DNA of 32,766 nucleotides from Armatimonadota bacterium (GTDB lineage Bacteria > Vulcanimicrobiota > JACPDT01). A model generated the notes under the pieces. It saw nothing but the letters and a program-made list of their open reading frames with translations. It did no database searches and was not told where the DNA came from. The stretch is from positions 1-32,766 of the forward strand of contig JACPDT010000317.1 of the NCBI GenBank assembly GCA_016183865.1. The letters run 5' to 3'. The translations under genes were made by a program, and so were the position numbers. Positions 15,361 through 23,094 of this stretch are shown in pieces. Every line of letters begins with the position of its first letter. The stretch's first letter is position 1.

Positions 15361-15386
15361 AGGGGTTTCGAGGAAACAGGGAACAG
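15340..15386 (-). promoter_or_regulatory. Structured cstA leader with SD-sequestering hairpin and GGA-loop (CsrA-like site?)
   Basis: On the minus strand CCCCTGT-GTGGA-ACAGGGG (15365-15347) forms a perfect 7-bp hairpin whose 3' arm contains the AGGGG SD. Its loop carries a GGA. An alternative pairing, CTGTTCC (15386-15380) with GGAACAG (15356-15350), would hold a small inner hairpin GTTTC/GAAAC and is incompatible with the first. E. coli cstA is known to be repressed by CsrA binding over its SD; GGA in a hairpin loop is the usual CsrA target. Regulation here is an inference. Confidence 0.45.
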
Positions 15387-15392
15387 TCCTCT

Positions 15393-15431
15393 GAAAAAGA
15401 TTTGCGGGACCGTCAGAGGACGGTCCCGCAA
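15393..15431 (-). terminator. Rho-independent terminator after the peroxiredoxin gene
   Basis: On the minus strand TTGCGGGACCGTC-CTCT-GACGGTCCCGCAA is a perfect 13-bp stem with a 4-nt loop, followed by ATCTTTTTC. It ends the long minus-strand unit about 24 bp after the SnoaL-peroxiredoxin stop. Confidence 0.9.
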
Positions 15432-15454
15432 GTCGTGGAAGTGCTGCCGGATGT

Positions 15455-16591
15455 TCAGACTCCTGTGAGAACCTTCTCCTTTTCCAGGTTCTTGTAGCAC
15501 AAGTAGAAGTCTTTCATCTCGTATTCCTTGTGCCCAAAACGATCCTGCACATCCTTCATCTGTTTCGGTGCGGGAACAACAACCTTGTCGCCAGGTTTCC
15601 AGTTCACAGGCAGCGCAACTGCATGCCTGTCTGCAGTCTGCAGAGCGGTCACGAGCCGGAGGACCTCGTCCACGTTCCTTCCCGCGTTCATGGGGTAGTA
15701 AATGATCGCTCTGATCGTTTTCTTCGGGTCAATCACGAAAAGGGCGCGCACTGTGGCTGTGCTGCTCGCCCCCGGGTGAATCATCCCATACAACCTTGAC
15801 ACTCTCATGTCGCTGTCTGCAATCAGGGGGAAGGGAATCTCAATTCCCAGCTTTTCCTTCAAGTTCTGGACCCAGGCCAGGTGGGCGTGGATGCTGTCAA
15901 CACTTATGCCTATGATCCTGGTTTGAATCTTCTCGAAATCATTGACCCGGCGGGCGAATTCGGTGAGCTCTGTGGCACATATGGGCGTGAAGTCCGCGGG
16001 ATGTGAGAAAAGGACCACCCAGTTATTCCCTTGCCATTCGTGAAATTTCATCTCAAGGGAAAGGGTGGTGGCTGCCGTAAAATCGGTGGCATAGTCGCCG
16101 ATCTTGGGAAGTGAGGCGCTCATCGGTGCGTAAGCCAGTGCGCCCATTTTTGCGCCGTTTCCGGCCATCTTCTCGACAAGGGGGGCAACGCCGAGTTGCT
16201 GCATGAGACCCTGTTCATCAATGTTCGACCAGTGCTCCACTATTTTGCCTCCGGAGCAGCGGGCAAGATGGGTTTCGGTCCAGGAGACCGGTTTCCCTGT
16301 GGGCGGAATGCCCATGAATGTTCCGAAATGGGTACCATGACACAGAATACGAAGAACTACTTTATCCTCTTCGGCCAATGCGTGCTCCACGACGTAATGC
16401 AAGTCGGGAAAAGCACTTCGCAGTATGGTCACGATCTGCTGGACTCCTTCCCTGCCTGGTGCAAGGCCGGGCATTCGCCAGTGGTCAACGAAATCGGGGG
16501 CAAAAAGCTCGTCAATAAGCTGCAAATTCCCCTTGTTGAAGACTTCCTCGGGGACGCGACGGGCCAGGGTTTTGTTTTGCTCTGCTGACAT
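15455..16591 (-). CDS. SnoaL-like/ester cyclase domain fused to 1-Cys peroxiredoxin (Prx6 type)
   Basis: The protein has 378 aa; AGGAGG lies 8 nt before ATG 16591. Residues 1-140 are a SnoaL-like ester-cyclase domain ([60 protein letters not shown]). Residues about 160-378 are a Prx6-type peroxiredoxin with [16 protein letters not shown] (peroxidatic Cys205), the catalytic Arg in VRALFVIDP, and a long C-terminal dimerisation tail. An extra cysteine (C365, FYLCYK) near the C-terminus could act in resolution. The peroxiredoxin half reduces H2O2 or organic peroxides. No frameshift or start signal separates the halves, so it is one polypeptide. The SnoaL part may bind the hydrophobic or peroxidised substrate. 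Confidence 0.87.
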   Translation of the reverse strand: MSAEQNKTLARRVPEEVFNKGNLQLIDELFAPDFVDHWRMPGLAPGREGVQQIVTILRSAFPDLHYVVEHALAEEDKVVLRILCHGTHFGTFMGIPPTGKPVSWTETHLARCSGGKIVEHWSNIDEQGLMQQLGVAPLVEKMAGNGAKMGALAYAPMSASLPKIGDYATDFTAATTLSLEMKFHEWQGNNWVVLFSHPADFTPICATELTEFARRVNDFEKIQTRIIGISVDSIHAHLAWVQNLKEKLGIEIPFPLIADSDMRVSRLYGMIHPGASSTATVRALFVIDPKKTIRAIIYYPMNAGRNVDEVLRLVTALQTADRHAVALPVNWKPGDKVVVPAPKQMKDVQDRFGHKEYEMKDFYLCYKNLEKEKVLTGV

Positions 16592-16654
16592 AGTATTACC
16601 TCCTGAAAAACTAGAATTTGGGTGGAACTTTCAACGAGATGCACAACAACCGGG

Positions 16655-17932
16655 TCAGGGGAAAAGTTCCCTTCCCATTGGTTGTCTTGAGGGGAGGGTT
16701 TCCCTCATCCTGATCGCCACAACCAGGCCGGAGAGAAGGGTGATGGCTGCGATGACATGGATGGCAGTCGCCATACCCAGGAGATCTGCTATGAGACCGG
16801 AGAGGAGGGCGCCTACGGCATATCCCAGGTCCCGCCACAGACGGTAGACACCCATGGATGTGGCGCGCCAACCTGGATGGGCCACATCTCCGATGCTGGC
16901 GAGGAGGACAGGATATACCATGGCGGTACCCAGACCCTGGAGCCCCGCGCCGATGATCCACCATCCATACTGAGGCATAAGGACAGTGAGCCAGATTCCC
17001 AAAGCCTGGACTCCCATGCCCGCTGCAATCAGCCATTTCCGTCCCAGCCAGTCGCTCAAGGGGCCTGTGATGAGCTGGAGAATCCCCCATGTTGCCGGAT
17101 AGACCGCTTTTATGACACCTATGGGGACAATGCCAAGGCCCAATGAGGCGAAGAAGAGGGGATAAATTCCCCAGGACATGCCGTCATTCAGGTTGTTCAC
17201 AAGCCCCGACTGGCTGCAGGCAGAGAGAGACGGCTCCTTCCATGTCGTCAATTTGAAGATTTCACCGAAAGAAAGGTCTCGTCCGTGTGCATTGTGAGCG
17301 ATCTCCCGCGCCTCCAGTCTGGCATGTCCCAATGTGTCACGGGAAAAGAAAGAGGACAGCAAGCCCGCGAGGACGATCCCGATTCCAAGATAAAAGGGGT
17401 GGGGTCGCAGTGACCAGGTGGCGCCGATGTAGCCCGTGAGCAGGGCCGTCAGTCCCACGGAAAGATATCCCGCAAATTCGTTCAGCCCCAGGGCAAGGCC
17501 TCTTTGTTTCGGTCCTACAAGGTCCACCTTCATGATGACCGTCATGGACCATGCAAGGGCCTGATTCACGCCGAGGAGGACATTGGCGACATCAAACCAG
17601 ATCCAGTTGTTTGCCCAGATAAGGATAAAGGGAACAGGGAGGCCGAAAAGCCAGCCAAGAACCAGAACTCTCTTCCTGCCCCAGGTTTCGGAAATTCTTG
17701 CCGCAAAAAGATTGCAGAGCGCTTTTACGATTCCAAAGCTTACGATGAAGGAGACGATTGCCGTCCTGGAGGTCAAGCCGAATTCCCGTTCTCCTATGAG
17801 GGGAACCACAGTGCGCTCCAGGCCCACCATGGCCCCCACAAAAGCATTGATCAGCACCAATAAAACGAACTGGTCCAGGTTTTCCTTGAGGCCCAGTCGG
17901 ATCGGCTCGGAATGGGGCGGGGAGGGTGGCAT
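16655..17932 (-). CDS. Major facilitator superfamily transporter
   Basis: The protein has 425 aa from ATG 17932, one base after the TAA of the upstream MBL gene; the track's TTG 17983 would overlap that gene by 50 bp. It has twelve predicted helices in two halves, with the MFS loop 2-3 motif in SETWGRKRVLVLGW and its second-half counterpart GPLSDWLGRKWLIAAGM. FVGAMVGLERTVVPLIGEREFG at helix 1 resembles the poorly characterised bacterial MFS members of the YfkF/YnfM region of the superfamily. Substrate is unknown. Its tight link to the MBL-fold hydrolase suggests export or uptake of a related compound, for example a sulfur species, but this is a guess. Confidence 0.85.
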   Translation of the reverse strand: MPPSPPHSEPIRLGLKENLDQFVLLVLINAFVGAMVGLERTVVPLIGEREFGLTSRTAIVSFIVSFGIVKALCNLFAARISETWGRKRVLVLGWLFGLPVPFILIWANNWIWFDVANVLLGVNQALAWSMTVIMKVDLVGPKQRGLALGLNEFAGYLSVGLTALLTGYIGATWSLRPHPFYLGIGIVLAGLLSSFFSRDTLGHARLEAREIAHNAHGRDLSFGEIFKLTTWKEPSLSACSQSGLVNNLNDGMSWGIYPLFFASLGLGIVPIGVIKAVYPATWGILQLITGPLSDWLGRKWLIAAGMGVQALGIWLTVLMPQYGWWIIGAGLQGLGTAMVYPVLLASIGDVAHPGWRATSMGVYRLWRDLGYAVGALLSGLIADLLGMATAIHVIAAITLLSGLVVAIRMRETLPSRQPMGRELFP

Positions 17933-17933
17933 T

Positions 17934-18683
17934 TTATATGGGTACAGGAACCAGCCCCAGATTTTTCTGACGGTTTGTTTCAAATTCGGGGGGCTGGGCG
18001 GGCAGATCGGAAAGCATGAAACTGATGAATTCTTCCCTGGAACGAGGTTTCAGCGCCACGTTGTACCGCCGCTCGAATCCGATGGTGGAATGGGGCTTTC
18101 CGCTCAGGGACCTGCCGCAGGCAGAGCCGCCGAAGTGGGAAGGATAGACCTCAATATCATCCGGAAGGCGCATCAGCTTGTGGAAAAGGCTGTCATAGAG
18201 CTCTCCAGCCAGTTTCCTGGCCGTTTCTCTCCCATGAAGGTCCGGTCTTCCCGCATCCCCCACGAAAAGGGTGTCCCCTGTCAAAACAAACCATGCTTCG
18301 GGCCCCCGACTCTTGTCGGTGACCAGAAAACAGACGCTGTCCGGAGAATGCCCCGGGGTGTGGATGACCTTGACGTGGACATTGCCCATTTCCAAGCTGT
18401 CCCCGTCTGCCAGGAGTTGAGCAGGGAAGACCACGGGCGCTGATTCGTGGATGCCGATGACGGCGCCGGTCACGCTGCCCAGGTCACGGCAACCGGAAAG
18501 GTGGTCTGCATGTACATGGGTTTCCAGCACGTAGAGAATGCCCATCCCCGTTTCCCGGGCCGTTTCCAGATAAGGATCAATGGCTATCTGTGGATCCACC
18601 ACAGCGGCAACGCCCCTACCGGCTCACCCGAAGAAATAGGAGATGCACCCTGTTTCCGGACGAAGAAACTGCCTGAAAATCAC
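17934..18683 (-). CDS. MBL-fold hydrolase (persulfide dioxygenase/GloB-like) with in-frame TGA at codon 20
   Basis: The ORF track starts at GTG 18602 (222 aa), but the same frame upstream encodes a good family N-terminus: GTG 18683, with GGGGAGG 7 nt before it, gives VIFRQFLRPETGCISYFFG, then TGA (18626-18624), then AGRGVAAVVDPQ, which continues into the track ORF. So the N-terminal strand is present but cut by a stop codon. The rest is intact: THVHADHLSG (HxHxDH), HTPGHSPDSV, LTGDTLFVGDAGRPDL and PSHFGGSACGRSLS, the pattern of ETHE1/POD-like MBL hydrolases that oxidise glutathione persulfide or related thiols. The gene is either a pseudogene, a sequencing error, restarted internally, or recoded (see findings). 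It lies 84 bp after the protease and 1 bp before the MFS gene. Confidence 0.8.
18588..18604 (-). other. Hairpin downstream of the in-frame TGA (possible bacterial SECIS-like element)
   Basis: CTGTGG-TGGAT-CCACAG is a perfect 6-bp stem with a 5-nt loop starting 19 nt after the TGA. The loop Gs fall about 26-27 nt downstream, inside the spacing commonly accepted for bacterial SECIS elements. It also buries the GTG GTG codons that the ORF track uses as start. It may be coincidental. Confidence 0.3.
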
Positions 18684-18767
18684 GGCGGCGCCTCCCCTGC
18701 CTGTTTTTTCTGCATGGCAAATGCAGCCAATGAATAAAACAGCCGACTTCGCCCGGGAATTCCCGAC

Positions 18768-21437
18768 CTATCTCGATGTCCTTGCCGGTGCTGGCTCCAA
18801 CTGGCGCAGCAATTGCGCTTTGAGGGCCTCATCTGCGAGGGAGAGTGCATTTCGATAGTGGGCGTCTCCGTACTGCCCTTCTGCGTCCTTCTTCCCGTTT
18901 GCCGGATGTCTGGACAGGGAGGAGGCGAGACTATGGCGCAACCGCACAAGCTCCGACCGGGCAAGGGCCCTGGCATCTTCCGGAGTGCCGGGGGCAGGGG
19001 CTACCAGGAGCTTGATCAGTCGTTTCAGGTATTCCTGTTGGACGGCCCTTCGGAAGCTTCCCCTTGCCGGCTTGCCTGCCAGCGATTCGCTCCAGATTCG
19101 GTTTGTGAGAAACTCGAAGTATTCGGGCAATGACAGGGTGTCTTTCGGGCTCTGACGCCGCTCGTTATCCGCCATGCGGGCAAGTGTCCTGGGATGGAGA
19201 AGGTGATCCAGAGTACTTCGCTGTATGCTTGCCACCCATTCCTGGAGAGGAAAATCCACACGAAGAGAGAGCTGCTCCGTTGTGCTGAACTGGTCGTAAA
19301 GGCGGTCAGGGGCGAGTTTGTTCAGAAGGTCCGGAGAAAATCGGAAGGGACCTTCCCTGAAAACGGCCTGATCGAGAAGATCGAGGGCCTCCAATTGCTT
19401 CTTTCGGGAGACGGGGACGAAAGGGGGCGTCCTGGCCGAATCTCCGGCATGCATTCTCTTGTAGACCACACCCCCCACATACTTGACAGGGACTTCCAGG
19501 GTGGAGGCATACATGCTGAAAGCGGCATTCATGGCGTTTCTCAGGATGTAATAGCTCTCTCCCCGGCGGGGGAGTTTCGCCGGAACACGCTTCCACAGCT
19601 CCCGAGCCAGCTCCAGCCTCTGCCGGGCAAAGCCCAGGGGGTCGTCGCTCAGATCATAGAGATTCGCCATGGGGTCAAGGGCGGAGGGATCGGCGCCCCG
19701 CGCGTCTTCATCCGTAGCATAAGCAAGCTCAGGTCTCGTTCCCGCCTGGCGTGCCATGGCATCGAGCTCATCCCGCTCACCTTCAGGTGTGGAAGCGGAG
19801 ATGGGGAGGTAGCCGTACTCGATTGCCCAGTAGTCATAGGGCCCGATGGAGGCAGGGAAGTACTGCCCCTGTTTGACGCCCCTGGGGGAGATGTTTGTGG
19901 GGAGATATTCCATGATGGAAGCTGCAAGGCCCAGTTTCCCCGTTATGGCCCTGTTGTGAAGGTCTCGGAGCGGGAGCATTGTGCTCGCCCTGAAATTGTG
20001 TCTCAATCCGAGGATATGGCCCACTTCGTGAGTAATCGTCTTGCGGAGGTAGGCACAGACATATTCCAATGGGGCTTCATCCCCGATGAGATCTCCCCGA
20101 GCCGCCATGGTGAGCGCGCCGATGGCGGCGTCCTGGACTCCATCCCTGGCGATCGTGCATATCGCAGGATCGGAAGCCGAGGATGGAGGCTCTGATGCAG
20201 TCTCAAGTGGGGCGATCTGATACTTGTAGCCCCGTCGAACATTTCTCAGGGTCTCCGCCTCGATCAAGATATCCGCATCCAGAATCTGACCTGTAAGGGG
20301 ATTGACCCTGCTTGGCCCCATCCCGCCAAAGGCGGGCCTTGAGGAGGTAATCCAACGAATCGTGTTGTATCGGATGTCCGCCGGATCCCATTTGGCGTCA
20401 TCAGGCTGTATCTTCACATGGATTGCTTCCTTGATGCCTATTTTCTCATAGGCCTTGTTCCATTCGAGAATTCCATCCCTTACGGTGTCCCTGTATTCCA
20501 TGGGGGTTGTATTCTCGATCCAGAAGACAATCGGCGCCTTGGGCGGGGAAAGGGGGAGCTGGGGATCGGCTTTCTCGATATGCCATCTGTGAATATAACG
20601 AACTATGGGAGTCTCGCCAGTGTCCCTGGAGAAATCTTTCCTCGCGGTCATGAAGTACCCGACTCGATCATCCACAAGACGGGGGCGATAGCCGTCCTCC
20701 GGAAGGGCCGAGAAGCTGTAGTGAACGCGCAGGGGAATGCTTCGGGGATCGGCCAGAGTGGGCAGCCGCAAATCAGGCGGCTTTGCTGTGGAGTAGTGAA
20801 GCTCCACATCCATCTCGATATTGAGAGGGAACGCCTTGAAGGCGCCCGCATGACTCTTCTCCTTGTCCAGAGAGTAAGGGGCTTGCAAGGTTGCGGTAAG
20901 GCGCTGGGCCAGACCCGGAATGTCCGTTAAGAGGAGTCCTCCAAGATTGATGAGAAGGGATTTCCGCTCAGGGTGGATCGCCTCCAATTTTGCCGCACCC
21001 ATGATTGCGTCAGGAAAGGACTTCTCCACAGCCCGGCGGATCGGGCGGTCAGGGTCCGCGGTGAAGGAGGTGTTTTTCTTGAAGAGAAAGAGCTGATTGT
21101 TTACCTTGTGCCAGAAATAAAGATCTCCCCGATTTAGAGGGATTCCCGCTTGTAGAAAGAGATCCCCCAGACCGGTTTCCATCGTAATATTGGCCAAAAA
21201 GGGTTGATCCAACTGCCTGGGGTTGATCTCCGCGAAAAGGTCCCCTTTTCTTGTTTTGTACAGAGTGAAAAGACCCGGGGAACGGGCGGCGTCTTTTACG
21301 ATTTCATCGAAGGGATTTTTCTCCTTAGGGGCTTCAGGCGCCCTGGCCTGGTCTCCGGGGGCCTCCTGGGGAAAACCGGGTCCGCAAAGAGCGAACAGGA
21401 AAAGAATGCACACAACTGCCCTGATCCAAGGGTACAT
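18768..21437 (-). CDS. Secreted zinc-dependent metalloprotease (DUF5117/DUF4953-type metzincin)
   Basis: The protein has 889 aa from ATG 21437 (MYPWIRAVVCILFLFALCG, a signal peptide). GGAGGT lies about 10 nt upstream of this ATG, and the track's 21485 overlaps the thioesterase. The N-terminal region (about 60-330) resembles the DUF5117 module seen in this family (YKTRKGDLFAEINPRQLDQPFL). The catalytic motif HEVGHILGLRH (H470, E471, H474, H480) is a full HExxHxxGxxH metzincin zinc site, with a plausible Met-turn at SIMEYLP (M509). The C-terminal about 380 residues are helical. It is predicted to be exported and to cleave proteins outside the cytoplasm; substrates are unknown. It lies 7 bp after the thioesterase gene. 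Confidence 0.88.
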   Translation of the reverse strand: MYPWIRAVVCILFLFALCGPGFPQEAPGDQARAPEAPKEKNPFDEIVKDAARSPGLFTLYKTRKGDLFAEINPRQLDQPFLANITMETGLGDLFLQAGIPLNRGDLYFWHKVNNQLFLFKKNTSFTADPDRPIRRAVEKSFPDAIMGAAKLEAIHPERKSLLINLGGLLLTDIPGLAQRLTATLQAPYSLDKEKSHAGAFKAFPLNIEMDVELHYSTAKPPDLRLPTLADPRSIPLRVHYSFSALPEDGYRPRLVDDRVGYFMTARKDFSRDTGETPIVRYIHRWHIEKADPQLPLSPPKAPIVFWIENTTPMEYRDTVRDGILEWNKAYEKIGIKEAIHVKIQPDDAKWDPADIRYNTIRWITSSRPAFGGMGPSRVNPLTGQILDADILIEAETLRNVRRGYKYQIAPLETASEPPSSASDPAICTIARDGVQDAAIGALTMAARGDLIGDEAPLEYVCAYLRKTITHEVGHILGLRHNFRASTMLPLRDLHNRAITGKLGLAASIMEYLPTNISPRGVKQGQYFPASIGPYDYWAIEYGYLPISASTPEGERDELDAMARQAGTRPELAYATDEDARGADPSALDPMANLYDLSDDPLGFARQRLELARELWKRVPAKLPRRGESYYILRNAMNAAFSMYASTLEVPVKYVGGVVYKRMHAGDSARTPPFVPVSRKKQLEALDLLDQAVFREGPFRFSPDLLNKLAPDRLYDQFSTTEQLSLRVDFPLQEWVASIQRSTLDHLLHPRTLARMADNERRQSPKDTLSLPEYFEFLTNRIWSESLAGKPARGSFRRAVQQEYLKRLIKLLVAPAPGTPEDARALARSELVRLRHSLASSLSRHPANGKKDAEGQYGDAHYRNALSLADEALKAQLLRQLEPAPARTSR

Positions 21438-21444
21438 GAATGTC

Positions 21445-21861
21445 TTACCTCCCATCAAAATAAGGGGCCAGTATTCCTGTGACAAATGCCGGGGCTCGGA
21501 CCGGCCTCATCGTTTCAGCATTCACGAATACGAGGGTTGTTGATCCTGTAGCGACCGTTTCCCGCCCTGAGTCGTGGCTGATGGTGTACTCGAAATGGAT
21601 CGAAGCCTTCGGAAGTTTCGGAATGACGGTGGTCACAAGCAGAAGATCGTCATACTTTGCAGTTCGCTTGTACTGAACGGTTGCCTCCGAGACAGGCAGA
21701 AGGACACCCTGGGACTCCACCTGGCGATAAGGCAAGCCCAGTGAGCGGAGCAGCTCCGTGCGGGCCACCTCAAAATATTCCAGATATTTGCCATAGTAAA
21801 CGATTCCCATCTTGTCCGTATCCGCATAACGGACCCGGAGCTGTGTGGTATGCTCGATCAT
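21445..21861 (-). CDS. Acyl-CoA thioesterase, YbgC-like hot-dog fold
   Basis: The protein has 138 aa. The 4HBT/YbgC signature is clear: LRVRYADTDKMGIVYYGKYLEYFEVAR, containing the catalytic Asp in YADTD, then TELLRSLGLPY, SEATVQYKRTAKYDDLLLV and STTLVFVNAETMRPVRAP. It hydrolyses acyl-CoA (short-chain or hydroxybenzoyl-CoA type; specificity not readable). ATG 21861 lacks a close SD; an AGGAGG lies about 30 nt further upstream. It is the first gene of the minus-strand run thioesterase-protease-MBL-MFS-peroxiredoxin. Confidence 0.88.
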   Translation of the reverse strand: MIEHTTQLRVRYADTDKMGIVYYGKYLEYFEVARTELLRSLGLPYRQVESQGVLLPVSEATVQYKRTAKYDDLLLVTTVIPKLPKASIHFEYTISHDSGRETVATGSTTLVFVNAETMRPVRAPAFVTGILAPYFDGR

Positions 21862-21978
21862 GAGAAAAGCATTCCACAGCGAGGAATCGGGAACCTCCTG
21901 TCAGAATGCCCCTCTCTCGCCTGAATTCACCACCTGAATTTTGCCACTCTAACCTTTTCCCCCGGGAGGGATGATCAG

Positions 21979-22416
21979 ATGGCTCTGGTTAGGGAAACCC
22001 CAAGAATCGGCAAGGAACCCACCACTCATCCGCCGAAAACATCGGGCAAACCCTTCAAATTTCGGAGCTGGAGAACATTTGGGGAGGCATCGAGTGGTGT
22101 GAGACGGCTTTGGGTGTGGACGATTGCATTACTGATAGGGCTTCTGGGCTTCGTTCCCTCTGTCTATGGCCAGCAGGCTTCCTTCGGAGGGGGACAGGGA
22201 CAGCAGACCGTGAGACTCGAATGGGCGCAGGGCTCCAACCCGGGCGGCACCGGGCACCGCAATGGGACGCTCTCCACTGAACGGCCCGCGGGAGTGACAG
22301 GGCCTCCTGCAAGAGAAGGCTTGCTTTGGGGGGAATTGTCGCTCGGCCCTTCCGGGCGGTACACTTTCGCCGCCAAGGCGCCTGGCGGTGCAGGCGCTGA
22401 TGCAGTCACAGCATAG
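21979..22416 (+). CDS. Small membrane-anchored or exported protein, unknown
   Basis: The protein has 145 aa; GGGAGG lies about 9 nt before ATG 21979. A long basic N-terminal region (residues 1-43) precedes one hydrophobic segment (VWTIALLIGLLGFVPSVYGQQ), which may be a signal anchor or a late-starting signal peptide. The remainder is Gly/Pro-rich and low in complexity (ASFGGGQGQQ; AAKAPGGAGAD). I do not recognise a family. The last six codons and the stop lie within copy 1 of the 65-bp repeat, so the reading frame may have been truncated or capped by that element. It is convergent with the paralogous membrane genes. Confidence 0.5.
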   Translation: MALVRETPRIGKEPTTHPPKTSGKPFKFRSWRTFGEASSGVRRLWVWTIALLIGLLGFVPSVYGQQASFGGGQGQQTVRLEWAQGSNPGGTGHRNGTLSTERPAGVTGPPAREGLLWGELSLGPSGRYTFAAKAPGGAGADAVTA

Positions 22417-22462
22417 CGGAAGGGATAAGTGGCAATCAAGTTCCAGCGGGGATCCAACTGTG
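22398..22462 (-). repeat. 65-bp dispersed repeat, copy 1
   Basis: It matches copy 2 (25076-25140) at 59 of 65 positions; all six differences are A/G transitions on the plus strand. On the minus strand it contains TTGATT-18 nt-TATGCT, a promoter-like pair. It overlaps the 3' end of the 145-aa gene and abuts a strong hairpin. Confidence 0.8.
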
Positions 22463-22464
22463 GA

Positions 22465-22495
22465 AGAAGGGGACAGATTCGATCTGCCCCCTTCT
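22465..22495. repeat. Long hairpin next to repeat copy 1
   Basis: AGAAGGGG-a-CAGAT-TCG-ATCTG-c-CCCCTTCT: 13 bp of pairing with a single A/C mismatch and a 3-nt loop. There is no U-tract. It sits between convergent genes and may belong to the same mobile or REP-like element as the 65-bp repeat. Confidence 0.6.
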
Positions 22496-22556
22496 CAAGA
22501 CCCCGGCAGGGCTGCTTCTCGCAAAACAACCCCGCATTCATTTCGTCAAAGCCCGG

Positions 22557-23075
22557 TCATTTAACTTCGTTGCTGAGCCGCAGCGGAGCCATTAACTTAC
22601 CTGCCATAAGGGCGGCTGCCACTGTGGAGAATCCTACCATGATGCCCGGAGCCCCTCCCAGCGCAGAGATGACTCCTCCTGCTGTCAGGCAAAGCCCTGC
22701 CGCGATCCCCATGGCGGAACTTGCTGCTCTCGCATCGCTATTCGATTTGCTGGCCTCGATGATCTGGTCCACTGTGTATACTATTCCAAGACCGATATTC
22801 GCAAAAGCCAGGGCGGACGACGAAGCGGTGGAAAACCCCGCGCTGGCTCCACTTTTTGCAATAGTCAACGCAGTGAGTCCCACAAGACCGGCGCTGACTC
22901 CCAAGTCCACGGCAGTTCTGGCCAGGTTGTTTTTCGACTCGGAAGAAGCTGGAACAGGTTGCGCCGTCTCAGGTTGAGGCGCCGTGCTCCCTTTGGCGGC
23001 ATTCAGTCCAGGGCGAACGAACACCGCAGTGGAAGAAACATTTTGACGAAGAGCTCCTAATTGTGGCTGTATCAT
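22557..23075 (-). CDS. Small glycine-rich four-helix membrane protein, paralogue B
   Basis: The protein has 172 aa; AAGGAGG lies 9 nt before the ATG. Residues 1-48 are a Ser/Pro/Ala-rich, probably disordered tail. Four Gly/Ala-rich hydrophobic segments follow (TAVDLGVSAGLVGLTALTI; ALAFANIGLGIVYTVDQII; MGIAAGLCLTAGGVISALGG; GIMVGFSTVAAALMAGKLM). It aligns along its length with the neighbouring 23095-23589 product, so the pair arose by tandem duplication. There is no signal peptide. The helix composition is compatible with holin-like or pore-forming proteins, but no known family is recognised. It is the third gene of a PLD-paralogue A-paralogue B series. Confidence 0.6.
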   Translation of the reverse strand: MIQPQLGALRQNVSSTAVFVRPGLNAAKGSTAPQPETAQPVPASSESKNNLARTAVDLGVSAGLVGLTALTIAKSGASAGFSTASSSALAFANIGLGIVYTVDQIIEASKSNSDARAASSAMGIAAGLCLTAGGVISALGGAPGIMVGFSTVAAALMAGKLMAPLRLSNEVK

Positions 23076-23094
23076 TCTCTTTATCCTCCTTGAT

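Noticed and set aside
18624-18626. Genome-wide reassignment of TGA as a sense codon
   Set aside because: TGA is used as the stop in other intact genes here (for example at 6537, 13555 and 9598, including ATGA overlaps), so the single in-frame TGA is not a code change.
19194-20195. 333-codon plus-strand ORF opposite the metalloprotease
   Set aside because: Antisense shadow; no domain, no SD, and the protease frame is intact.
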